From assembly GCA_010015675.1 (NCBI GenBank), contig ML976977.1, positions 1,907,559 through 1,922,069 of the forward strand: DNA of 14,511 nt, in the 5' to 3' direction. This stretch comes from Byssothecium circinans (lineage: Eukaryota; Ascomycota; Dothideomycetes; Pleosporales; Massarinaceae). The notes under the pieces were generated by a model. That model saw only the letters and a list, made by a program, of their open reading frames with translations, was not told the DNA's origin and ran no database searches. The position numbers and the translations under genes were made by a program. Positions 1 to 7,735 of this stretch are shown piece after piece; positions within the stretch are counted from its first letter, which is position 1; each line of letters begins with the position of its first letter.

Positions 1-205
1 TAAAATATTTATTTATATTTTTCTAATTTTAGGAATTTCTACCCTCCTTGCGCTAATTCTCTAATAGGTCTAGGCTGCACGCTATAATTTTAGTGCTAAT
101 AGGTGTATTATATATATATAAACTAGCTCTAAAGTTATTATAACTTATTTAGCTAGTTTAGTAGGTATTTATACGCTATATACTAAAAGTAACCTAGTAT
201 TCTCT
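1..205. other. AT-rich flank left of element A, no gene
   Basis: This segment lies outside the 3' LTR of element A. It is very AT-rich, with a TA dinucleotide run near 109-120 and a small inverted repeat at 120-159. I see no reading frame and no similarity to the other elements in the window. It may be an older RIP-degraded repeat or intergenic DNA. The five bases next to the LTR (201-205, tctct) would be one copy of A's target-site duplication, but the partner lies beyond the right edge. Confidence 0.5.
120..159. repeat. Small nested inverted repeat
   Basis: The 9-bp arm aaactagct at 120-128 is matched by agctagttt at 151-159. Between them lies a second, shorter palindrome, aagtta/taactt. 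It could form a hairpin in this AT-rich flank. In such biased sequence it may be chance or the remnant of a tiny inverted-repeat element; no function is claimed. Confidence 0.35.
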
Positions 206-685
206 TGTTACCAAGGGGTATACTTGCCAGGCCTAATCCGTATGAGGGGAGGTCGGTTGGTGTATAGTATATACGTTAGGTAGTATGCTTTAGTAGTTCA
301 AGAGGCAAACGTGTAAAAAGCAACTAATTCTATAGCAGACTATAGAATAACTAAGTATTAATCTAGGTAAGAGATAAACTATAGAGAGTTAACTATAAAG
401 AATTAGAAGAAGAAAGATAAAGAAGAACTATCTAGTCTTTATACTACTTATTCTATCTCTTTGCCTTATCCTACTACGTCTACTATATCCTTGGTAGGCG
501 TAGTAGACTAAGCACTTAGTACTACGTCTACTACGTCCTCTTAGCACGTAGCATACTAAACACGTTACCTAACCTACTAATGTAAACCTACTTTGCGCAT
601 CATCGTGTTGCTATCTCTTAGGCTTAATACCTCTTACGCTGCATTATCTAGCTCTAGATACCCTGTATTCTTTCTATTTATAACA
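206..685 (-). repeat. 3' LTR of element A
   Basis: On the minus strand this 480-bp repeat begins TGTTAT at 685 and ends GGTAACA at 206, giving inverted TGTTAY/RTAACA termini. It aligns over its length with the plus-strand LTR of B (10871-11330). The best-matched parts are about 210-450 against 11090-11325, including the block with TATACCCCTT. The inner border is supported by a polypurine tract directly upstream. Divergence between the two LTRs is clearly high, as expected for separately mutated members of a family. The LTR also holds repeated ACTACGTCTACTA-like units at 471-485 and 520-534, with a partial inverted copy at 499-509. Confidence 0.85.
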
Positions 686-699
686 TTATCCCCCTTTTT
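686..699 (-). other. Polypurine tract of element A
   Basis: On the minus strand the sequence AAAAAGGGGGATAA lies immediately before the LTR start TGTTAT. This is the usual place and make-up of the plus-strand DNA primer in LTR retrotransposons. It fixes the LTR boundary at 685. No matching tract for B is available because B is cut off early. Confidence 0.8.
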
Positions 700-701
700 A
701 G

Positions 702-1440
702 GGTTATCATCCTAATAACTTAAGAAATCTAGTTGCTGTGCCGCGCCTACCTATAGCTAATATATAAAGCGTACATCTCCTTTATTAACTATAAGATTAT
801 ATCCTTTATAGATATTCTATAACTTCTTACCTAACTATACCTAAGGTCTTATTAAGTAATTATAAATAATCTTGCTTTGCCTAGATCCATACTATAGATC
901 ACATTATAGTAAAACTGTATCATTATTGTTATAAGAAGAACCTCTATTATCTTCTATCACTAGAGGGCAATTATACTAAGTATGTGTTAGCTAGGACGAA
1001 GTATTCCCTCTTCCCTTCTAAGGAAGAATTTGCTACTCTTACTTAGAAGTGCTAATGGCTTTATCGTAAGCTTTAAAAGGTTAAGTAACGTAAAGTTAAG
1101 CTTAATTATTAAAAGTTAAATTTAGAGAATTAGTTAGACTTAACCACTAATAAAAAGTAAGAGTTATTTACGGATAAAAAGGTATCTATTACTAAGCTAG
1201 AGGCTCTTAAGAAGAAAATAGGTATTTAAAAGGGCTCTACTAGGGAATCTTATATAGATGCTACTAAAGCTCTTTTACCGCCGCAACCTAAACCGCTAAC
1301 TAACCTAGGCTAGTTATAGGCTAATCCTTCTTCTAACCCTTCTTTTAATCCTTTTTTATCTTTTAACTTTTCTACTTTTTTAGTAGATACGGAACTACTA
1401 CCTTTAAATACTATTAGTAATACTATTTTACTAAATCCTT
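702..1440 (+). pseudogene. Antisense extra reading frame of element A, function unknown
   Basis: Between the end of A's chromodomain and the polypurine tract the minus strand shows no recognisable coding sequence. The plus strand instead can be read in one frame for about 240 codons, broken only by TAA and TAG, which RIP makes from Gln and Trp codons; I saw no TGA and no frameshift. The N-terminal part is rich in Leu, Tyr and His with a segment reading YLLSLEGNYTKYVLARTKY. The middle (about 1020-1230) is Lys/Glu/Leu-rich and probably coiled coil. The end (about 1260-1400) is rich in Pro, Asn and Ser, with LLPPQPKPLTN. No start codon is visible, so 702 is the first open codon after the polypurine tract. 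I do not recognise the family. Antisense ORFs in this position are known from some plant Gypsy elements (Grande/Tat). The frame runs on into the antisense of the chromodomain, so its end is uncertain. Confidence 0.5.
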
Positions 1441-1880
1441 ATAGCCTATAAGATTTTGTATTAGTTCCTAGGTATTCTAGCTGTTTAGCTAGTCCTTCTA
1501 CTTAACTAAGTACTTCTACTAACGTTTAAATTTTCGCAGGTCCTTAATTTCTTAGACCTTGTAATCTTTATCTTTAAGTTTAATTTATGTTTTAACTTTA
1601 GCGTCTAGTAGTGCTAGTTTAAAAAGAGATTTATAAAAGATAGGGTATATATATATGCCTTTAGGGAGTTCTAGTTTAAACGTGATAAGTCCCTTAGCCT
1701 CTAGGATCTAAAATAGCCTTATTTAGAGGTTATCTAATTTATCGCATAGCTATTTAGTTTTTATATTTTTTTATAATAAGAAAACTTTATCCCCTTCTTT
1801 AAGGGTTAGTCCCTTAAGCCTTTTCTTATTTACTAATTTAGCTGTTGTAAGGTTCCTTTAAGTAATTTATTAGCTTAATT
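1420..1880 (-). pseudogene. Element A integrase C-terminus and chromodomain
   Basis: On the minus strand this part reads as the integrase tail with KEGDKVFLL near 1800, a GPFRIL-like stretch (partly mutated), and LPKGIYIYPIFYKSLF near 1650, which corresponds to the LP-x-HPVFHxSLLEP signature of Ty3/Gypsy integrases. It is followed by a chromodomain: YKVxEIKDLRKF, then KYLVKWKDW (first W now a stop), then ENTWEPIQNLI (W now a stop), at about 1455-1575. Chromodomains of this kind direct insertion to chromatin carrying particular histone marks. The domain is broken by TAG codons at the aromatic-cage tryptophans. The frame fades after about 1420, which I take as the end of pol. Confidence 0.82.
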
Positions 1881-2720
1881 TATCATATAATTTGTGAAGT
1901 AGTCGTACCTTATTATTAGCTCTAGCTAAAAGACTTTTAACGTCCTTAAGATCCTAATAAGTAATTAGCTTATATCCATAATTCACGTAGTGTGGTAAGT
2001 ATCTTATTATTAAGAATCTTACATTATTATAGGCTAGTTAAGCTATTAGTAGGAGTTTAACCTAGTTATCTTACAGCTTATTAGCGTATATCCTTAGATA
2101 CTGTTCTAGTATCTAGTTTATTCATTCTGTCTAACTATCTATCTATAAATAAAAGCTAGTTAAAAGCTTTTTATTAACTTTAAGCTTTATAAGGAACGTG
2201 CTCTAGTATTTAGAGATAAATAGTGTCTTATAGTTAGTAATAAACTATTCTAGTACACTATATTAACTAATAAGTACCTTAGTTACTTTATAAGCTATTT
2301 CTTTAGCTATAACTATTTCTTCTATTAGTACAAATATTAATGCTTTAGTTAATTAGTTAACAATTACTAATATTAAGTTTCATAGCCATGTAGATCTAGG
2401 TTCTAATAATTTTAGGAGCTTTATAATAAAGTCTATCGTAACGCTAATCTATAGGCGTGCGGGTAGTTTAAGCAGTTAAAGTAATCTATAGGGCTTATAT
2501 CTCTTAAGCTTATTTTTAGAATATGCTAAACAGTTACTTATTATATTCTAAACTACTTTTTATACATTAGGGATTCAGTATTTGTTTAAAATCTATTAAA
2601 GTATTTTATTAATCCTAGGGTGTCTATATTCCTTAGACTCGTATAATTTCCGTATTAGGGTTAGTACGTAAGCTTCGCGGAGTATAATCTATTATTCCTT
2701 ATTATAGGGTAGTCTTACCT
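1881..2720 (-). pseudogene. Element A integrase (HHCC and DDE core)
   Basis: The minus-strand translation shows an HHCC zinc-binding region (about 2530-2660) with YRHPRINKIL and, about 25-30 residues later, NCLAYSKNK, where the second Cys is now Tyr. Next comes RYKPYRLL and then the catalytic core. VTIDFIIKL at about 2420-2440 carries the first catalytic Asp (codon 2431-2433). FITNYKTLFISKY near 2240 corresponds to the usual TDRDxxFTSKFW block, with the catalytic Asp changed to Asn. The TE pair of the QTERxNQxLE motif is kept near 2125. The next part reads YANKL, then YNNVRF (mutated). Integrase would insert the cDNA into the host genome; here many stops and the loss of one catalytic Asp make it dead. 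Confidence 0.83.
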
Positions 2721-2919
2721 TAAGGTAGTTAACTAAGTTGTATTCTACCCTCTATTCTAGGGTTAATTAATAGTAGTCTATAAAGTCATGTACTTCTAGT
2801 CCCTAATAATTAATCCTAGCTACTTTAGCTAATTAGGGTTAATTATAGCTTATACTACTATTATTGTCCTTTTATAGGACTACGTCGTGTGTAATAAGTT
2901 AGTCTGTTTCCTAAAGGTT

Positions 2920-3290
2920 AGGTCTTTAGCTAAGAGCATCTACCACTTTATTTAGTAATCCTAGGCGATAGTATACCTTAAAGTTATAATCTACTATTAA
3001 CTTAGCCTATCTAACCTATTGTTAATTAAGTTTCTTAGTCGTTATAAAACTTATTAGGTTCTAGTAATCTAAATACACCTCTACCTAGTATTTAGCGCTA
3101 ACTAACTAGGCTTACTATTATTTAAAGGCGTCTACTATTGCTAGTAGTTCCTTGTTATAAACGTTATAATTAAGCTCTACGCTTATAAACTTTTATAAGT
3201 AGTAGAATACTAGTCTTTACTTCTTATTATTGCTTTACTATAAGAGAATCGCTCCTAAGGCGTAATCTAATATATCTATTTCTACTCGTA
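2920..3290 (-). pseudogene. Element A RNase H domain
   Basis: On the minus strand this reads LKRLLRVEIDILDYALGAILL at about 3230-3300, the RNase H motif in which an Asp (usually in DASDYAxGAxL) binds metal. About 20-100 codons on come fragments matching the KELLAIVDAFK and Q-V-R-A-K-W-x-L region, then YRLGLLNKVVDALS near 2925-2950, the end of the Ty3/Gypsy RNase H with its NxxADALS signature. RNase H would remove the RNA strand after reverse transcription. It is directly joined to the reverse transcriptase in one polyprotein and contains several RIP stops. Confidence 0.78.
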
Positions 3291-3649
3291 GTAGTCGTTT
3301 TAGGTCATACATCTATAGTATAGGGGCTAACAAGAATAATTCCTTAAGCTTTTTAAAAGCCTTTTACTGTTCCTATCCTTAATAGAATCCTTTCTTCTTC
3401 TTAGTAATCTCTATAAGCGGCACTATAGTCTTTGAGTATCCTAAAATAAACTTCTAGTAGAAGTTTACAAATTCTAAAAAAGATTATATATCTTTAACTA
3501 TCTTAGGTTTTAGCTATTCTTTTATAGTTTTGACTTTCTTCGGGTCCATAGCGATGCTATCTTGTAAGATAATAAATCCTAAGTAATCCATCTCCGTAAC
3601 GTAGAATTCGTATTTTTCTAGCTATAAGGGTAATTAATACTCCCTTAGC

Positions 3650-4240
3650 TTCCTAAGCATTTTCTTAACGTATTTAATATAATCTTTAAGCGTTCCTAAG
3701 GTATACACTACTATATTATCTAGGTACGCAGTTATAAAAACGTCTAAGTATTTGTAAAGTGCTCTATTAATAAGTGCCTAAAATATTATGGGCGCGTTTA
3801 TTAGTCTAAAGGGTATAACCGTATACTTGTATAATCTATAATAAGTTTTAAAGATAGTTAGCTATTTAAAGCCCTTAGCTATCTATATTTTATAGAATCT
3901 ATCTTGTATATTAAATTTTATAATCTACTTAACTTTTTAGAGGCGGTCTATAAGTTCCTAGATTAGAGGAAGAGGGTAATAGTTCTTTCTTATAATGTAG
4001 TTAAGCTATCTATAGTCTATATAAAGCTATAGCTTTCTATTTTTCTTTAGGATAAAGAGAATTAGTGAAGCTATCAGGCTTATACTCTCTTATATATATC
4101 CTTACCTTACATTTTTTTTAATGTAAGTCCTTAGTTCCTTCTGCTAGTCTTGCGTAAGTAGATATATTAGTCCTAGGCGTAACTTTACTCCTTCTTCTAG
4201 GTAAATCTTATAATCCTATTCCTAGTAATCTAGTAATGTG
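3650..4240 (-). pseudogene. Element A reverse transcriptase
   Basis: Classic Ty3/Gypsy RT blocks appear in order on the minus strand: LPEHxxWDH-like remnants at about 4215-4235, then LILFILKKNRKLxLYIDYRxLN (about 3990-4060, normally PxLFVxKKDGKLRLCVDYRxLN). Next is IKFNIQDRFYKI (about 3900-3925, normally KFDLxxGFYxIRI), then VIPFRLINAPIIF (about 3790-3830, normally MPFGLTNAPATFQ). Last is the polymerase centre AYLDNIVVYT (about 3700-3730). RIP has changed the motif A Asp to Asn and the second Asp of YLDD to Asn (codon 3715-3717), so activity is lost even apart from the stops. After the YLDN box the connection to RNase H includes YLGFII and FYWGxxQQKAF-like text. Confidence 0.9.
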
Positions 4241-4689
4241 GTTTCTTCCTATTCCTTAAATAGATCCTAAAACTCCTTGTATTCTAGTGGTAGTATTAGT
4301 TAGGGTTTATCATTTATAGACGCAACTCTCTATATCTAAATAACTCTTAATTGTGAAGGGTCCTTCTTATAGATCTTCCTAATCTTATAAGGTAATATCT
4401 TACTAATCTATCTAGTCTAACTAGGTAAGCTCTAAATTACTTAGCTTAATCTTCTATAGCATATTCTAGCAACCTTACGTGCTAGTTCTTAGCTAAATAT
4501 TATGCCTTTCTACTAATTAATAGCAGGATTATGCTTCCTAAGCTAATTATACCTAATTAACATGTCTTCTTTACTAAGATCTATAATATTAAAGGATGTT
4601 GTGTCTTTAATTCTAAGTACGTAGAATAATACTTCTTAGGTTTCTAACTTTAAGAATCTATTACTCTAGGACATTAGTCTATTATTAGC

Positions 4690-4880
4690 TAATACTACTT
4701 ATATCAGACGTTCCTTATCTTAATAGGGTATGTTAAATTTCTTAACTACTTATAGGGAGATAATTATCTATATAGCTCTACTATCTATAAGTGCCGTAAG
4801 CTTATATCCATGTACGTGCACCTCTACCTTTAGTTAGTGAATTAGTAGCTCTAGGTATTATACGTTATATAGGGTTATTA
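4690..4880 (-). pseudogene. Element A aspartic protease
   Basis: On the minus strand the text VEVHVHGYKLTALIDSRAI precedes a block reading IIIS..VVKK. It matches the retropepsin pattern of Ty3/Gypsy elements, in which the DSGA motif holds the catalytic Asp; here it is DSRA after a Gly-to-Arg change and is followed by a stop. The same block is found on the plus strand in element B at 13757-13860, almost base for base, which ties the two elements together. The protease would cut the Gag-Pol polyprotein. Confidence 0.85.
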
Positions 4881-5099
4881 TAGGAATATTCTTACTAGCG
4901 TAACTTTATATCTAGTAGCATCCTAGTTTTTTAACCCTCTAGGTTTCTTTAGGAACTAGCCTAACCCTTGCTTATTAGATAAGTGTATCTGATAGCTATT
5001 CTTATAGTAGGCTATCTATGATAGGCGTGCGTGCTCTACTACTAGATTATCCCTTCTTAGGAAACCCTTCCTAAGTTTCTCTAATAGGTGTACTTAATA
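4881..5099 (-). pseudogene. Element A pre-protease segment with Cys/His motif copy 2
   Basis: The frame continues upstream of the protease with LSWIAYYKNSYQIHLSNK-type text near 4965-5015, counting RIP stops as former Trp or Gln. In element B the same place (about 13565-13630) still has a Cys at the first metal-ligand-like position. The pattern is C-Y-x3-C-x2-H-x3-K-x3-G-[WY], and both cysteines read as Tyr here. The segment ends at the T2 insertion site; the partner half of the reading frame starts again at 9076. I do not know its function. Confidence 0.6.
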
Positions 5100-5101
5100 T
5101 A

Positions 5102-5165
5102 ACGTATTCTACTATTAAACCGCCCACACTATTAAACTACTTATGATTCCTTAGTAATACTAACT
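5102..5165 (+). repeat. T2 left terminal inverted repeat
   Basis: The repeat begins ACGTATTCT after the TA duplication and matches the complement of 9010-9073. Inside it, a 17-base unit beginning ACTATTAAAC occurs twice in tandem, at 5111-5127 and from 5128. Such repeats are candidates for transposase binding sites. The last base meets the T2 transposase stop codon (TAA on the minus strand, 5165-5167), so coding sequence reaches the inner edge of the repeat. Confidence 0.9.
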
Positions 5166-5487
5166 TACTTAACTATATCATCATTATCGTCCACATCGCT
5201 ATCTAAAAATATATACTAAGTACTAGCCTCTAACTTAGAAGAACCCTCTTTATTAGCTTGATAAGTTCTCGCGTTATGCCTAGTCTTACCGTAGTTGCTA
5301 CAGCGCTAAACACCTAGTTATTATAGTTGTCATACCTTACCTTTACTTTCTACCCTCACCCTTTTACAATTCTAAACTATTCTAGTCTACTATAGGACTA
5401 TACTCTATAGTACTACCCTTCTAAATATACTTACGCTTACGTGTTTTACGCTTAGTTATTATCTTAAGTTGCTTTTTAAAGTCTTTA
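5165..5487 (-). pseudogene. T2 transposase, C-terminal part with zinc knuckle (after T1 insertion)
   Basis: This is the rest of the T2 transposase reading frame, cut off from its body (7620-8992) by T1. The minus-strand translation starts KTLKKQLKIITKRKTRKRKY, a basic stretch typical of the C-terminal tail of fungal pogo-like transposases. It goes on to a CCHC zinc knuckle, C-S-N-Y-G-K-T-R-H-N-A-R-T-Y, in which the second and fourth cysteines have become Tyr by RIP (normally CSNCGKxGHNARTC). The acidic end SDVDDDDIVK is followed by TAA at 5165-5167. The knuckle probably helped nucleic-acid binding. Joined with the upstream part the protein would be about 565 residues, close to Fot1-like transposases. 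Confidence 0.78.
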
Positions 5488-5530
5488 CTAAGTCCGTGCA
5501 CTTAATGCACGCTATTAGTTAATGCATGCG
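5488..5530 (+). repeat. T1 left terminal inverted repeat
   Basis: It begins CTAAGTC and contains the hairpin-like GTGCACTTAATGCAC. A 17-base period repeat follows, with TTAATGCA starting at 5502 and again at 5519. It is more RIP-mutated than its right partner (7575-7617), which keeps C where this one has T. Confidence 0.88.
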
Positions 5531-5686
5531 CATCACTAAAATAGGCTACATAAACTTGAAGCTATAGAACCACACAACATAGCTATTATCACTAAATAAC
5601 TTAGTAGAGTACTCTATAGTCCTATGCGATAAACTTTCTCACTAATACTTTCTTAGCTAAAGGATTTTGTGGCCGTGAGTGTTAGT

Positions 5687-7528
5687 TTAGTGTAGAGGTG
5701 TTAGGGTACGCGCTATACGTGAGGTACTACCTATATCATCTCTAGTACTACGTTTCTGCTTCTTTCTTAGTGCTACTTTCTGTGACGCCTTGCGCTTACT
5801 TATAGAGGGCTTTTATACAGCTTTTTAAGAGTCATGAGCTTGCTTTTAGCGCTCTCTCTCTACCTTGCGCTTAGCAACTTCCTTAGCCTTTATAGTAGCT
5901 AACTGGTCATGCTCTTCCTTCTCCTTCTTCTACTTCTTACGCTTCTCCTACGCAATCTTTTTATTATATAGCTTATTAGCTTTAGTAAGCTCCTTTATAT
6001 TGGCTTTCTCCTTCTCCTCTGCCTCTCTCTCCTCCCTTGCAAGCCTTATCTAGGTCTTAGCTTCCCTGAATGACTAAGGAGTCTATATCATAGAAGGCTC
6101 CTAGTACTTATAGTGTTATAGTAGATCTAGAGACTTACCCTTTATCTTTCTCCTTTTCTTAATAGTAAAAGCATTGAGTAGGCCCTTATTTTTACTCTAT
6201 AGAAGAGTGTTTTAGATAGCTATATAGTAGAGTGATTGCTAGATAATAGATGCATCCTTCTCTAAGGCACCACTTAACGCACGTTTTATAACTGTGTTTA
6301 ACTTTTGCTAGGCCTTACCGCTATATATAGGAGCTTCTTCTAACGCGTTACTAGAGGTGTCTAAGTCATTAGTAGTAAAGCGATTAAGTATAATGTTAAG
6401 GTTAAAGGGATATATACCTATTACCTAAAAGGAGCTAAAGATGTTCTTTATAGTAAAGCTACTTATCTAGGCATCCTAAAATAAGCTAAAGAAGTTAGCC
6501 TTAGTTATAGGCACTAAGCCCTAATACTTATAAAGGCGTGTTACTAGCTTCTTTAAGTATGCTATACTAAGAGGCTTAAACATTACTATATCAAGTAGCT
6601 ACAGCGTGTAGGTGCTATAAGGTAGATAGTTACCTAATAGTATCTTTTACTTATAGTAGTACTCTAGAAACTCTTCTATTAGATAGCTGCTATAGCTATC
6701 TATAAGTAATAGATAGTACTTTCTTTAAGCTTTAGCTACTATAAAGCGCTTAAACACCTACTAGAGCTACGCAAGCCTAAGCCTATTATTTAACTAGCCG
6801 CTGCCTAATACTCTAAAGAAGGCTATATGTTCTCCTACCTTTACATCCTCTACCTAGGTGTCTTGTATATTTTTAGAGTTAGCCGCATATATAAGAGCTA
6901 GCGGCAACGCTATACCATCTGCGCAAATATATGCTAACAAGCTTATCCACTCGCGATTGCCATCCTGCAGCATCTGCTTAAATTGCTTCTTCTTAAATAG
7001 CCTCTTGCTAAATATCCTCTTCTGTCTACTAATAGCTCTAATTATAAAGCCTTTCTTATCTATATTATATGTGTGCTCTAGCTCTACTTTATAGAAGTTA
7101 ATTTTGCTACTTAGTTATTTGAAGTACACCTTGTACTTATCACTAGAGTTAGCAGCGTGGTGTTGCTAATCTATTAAAGTGCTCTATTAGGATGTAAGCT
7201 TATCTTAGTGTTAGTAGAGGAAGCGAGTAACCTAGCTCTTAGAGATAGGGTGTCTAGTGATATCAGACGCGTAATTCTGCACCATCTCTCTTGTAGGAGG
7301 TAGCTTTTGCTCTATCAACCCCTCTATATACTTTACAAGCTCTGCCTCCTGTTCTGGTTGAAGATTGTGACGTGCTAAACCTGCCTCCGTACGCGACCTG
7401 CTAACACCTCGGTGCTTGCGCGATAACGTTGAGCGAGCAACACCATGCTTTTTAGCTATTTCTGCGTAGCAGAAATCTTTGTCAGAGTCAAGAGCATCTA
7501 GCTCTGCAAGGGCTTCTTCCATAGTCAT
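5687..7528 (-). pseudogene. T1 transposase (DDE superfamily, pogo-like), disabled
   Basis: The gene starts at ATG 7528-7526 (MTMEEALAELDALDSDKD) with a Psq-type helix-turn-helix (YAEIAKKHGVARSTLSRKH) and a CENP-B-type helix-turn-helix (PPTREMVQNYASDI, then WVTRF with the Trp now a stop). The catalytic domain shows NIDKKGFII near 7050 (normally NMDEKGFxxG, first Asp kept), SLLAYICADGIALP near 6920, and EHIAFFRVLGSG. Then come LLIDSYSSYL near 6690 (normally DxHxSH, second Asp kept) and YSTYTLQLLDIVMFKPL near 6600 (normally HSTHxLQPLDVxxFxPL, third Asp kept). A long Lys/Glu-rich, probably coiled-coil tail covers about 5830-6180. The end is uncertain: the first stop after the tail is TAA at 5687-5689, which could itself be a former Gln codon. 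Length would be about 614 residues. Many TAG/TAA codons replace Trp and Gln. Confidence 0.85.
7232..7528 (-). CDS. Open N-terminal helix-turn-helix fragment of T1 transposase
   Basis: This 98-codon piece of the T1 transposase is still open, from ATG 7528-7526 to a TAG at 7232-7234 that stands where the family has a conserved Trp (SKSW). It holds the first helix-turn-helix (residues about 15-45) and most of the CENP-B-type second one (about 50-98), so it is the DNA-binding half without the catalytic half. The open frame can be extended upstream in phase to 7657 through the T1 inverted repeat and the T2 transposase frame, but that part is T2 C-terminal sequence, not T1 protein. If it were transcribed, such a fragment could bind T1 ends without cutting them; nothing here shows that it is expressed. 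Confidence 0.55.
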   Translation of the reverse strand: MTMEEALAELDALDSDKDFCYAEIAKKHGVARSTLSRKHRGVSRSRTEAGLARHNLQPEQEAELVKYIEGLIEQKLPPTREMVQNYASDITRHPISKS

Positions 7529-7735
7529 TGCGGCGTTGAGTTGTGGGGGTGCAGAGTTGAGATAAAATCGCGATCGCGTGCATTGACTAACGGCGTGCAT
7601 TGAGTGCACAGACTCAGTAATGCGCGACTTTATAAGTACAGTACTATGCAGCACCAACTTAGCACCTTTAACGAGCTGCGAAAGCCTACCCTGCGCCGTC
7701 CGTGGTAATCAAGTAATAGAATCACATACAAACTT
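7240..7735. other. RIP-poor island across the T1/T2 junction
   Basis: Within this stretch CpA and TpG are frequent again (for example seven in 7261-7320 and about fourteen in 7618-7740) and codons for Gln and Trp are mostly intact. DNA on both sides is strongly depleted. The island covers the T1 start, the right T1 repeat and about 120 bp of T2 C-terminal coding sequence. Because it crosses the border between two elements, the age of T1 alone cannot explain it. A smaller patch of the same kind is at about 6903-6985. Confidence 0.6.
7575..7617 (-). repeat. T1 right terminal inverted repeat
   Basis: Read on the minus strand it begins CTGAGTC and contains GTGCACTCAATGCAC. The 17-base unit TCAATGCACGC... 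occurs twice (plus-strand 7587-7603 and 7570-7586). It is the better preserved T1 end. The flanking TA is at 7618-7619. Confidence 0.88.

Larger units (their letters stand above)
5488..7617 (-). mobile_element. T1: pogo-type DNA transposon nested in T2
   Basis: T1 is 2,130 bp long with inverted repeats at 5488-5530 and 7575-7617 and TA duplications at 5486-5487 and 7618-7619. It lies within T2's transposase gene: the T2 frame stops at the right TA and resumes at the left one. One transposase gene fills it on the minus strand. The repeat ends begin CTRAGTC and differ from those of T2 and T3, so T1 is a different family. Left and right repeats differ at seven of 43 sites, all transitions. T1 must be younger than T2. 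Confidence 0.9.

Noticed and set aside
109..120. TA dinucleotide run (also near 14484-14496) as telomere or centromere signal
   Set aside because: Short TA runs are expected in RIP-degraded DNA and there is no repeat array.
206..562. Shorter LTR for A starting TGTTTAG at 562
   Set aside because: A polypurine tract AAAAAGGGGGATAA at 686-699 directly abuts TGTTAT at 685, and B's LTR has the matching longer form.
5865..6053. Plus-strand 62-codon open frame, Leu/Phe/Ser-rich
   Set aside because: It is the complement of the Lys/Glu-rich tail of the T1 transposase (minus strand); the hydrophobic look comes from reading that tail backwards.
6858..7094. Plus-strand 78-codon open frame
   Set aside because: It lies antisense to the T1 catalytic domain, where the minus strand shows NxDxKGF and ICADGIALP motifs.
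7529..7657. Upstream in-phase extension of the T1 open frame, with a TTG start
   Set aside because: These codons are T2 C-terminal coding sequence (LVLHSTVLIKSRIT) and the T1 terminal inverted repeat; the T1 protein more likely starts at the ATG at 7528.
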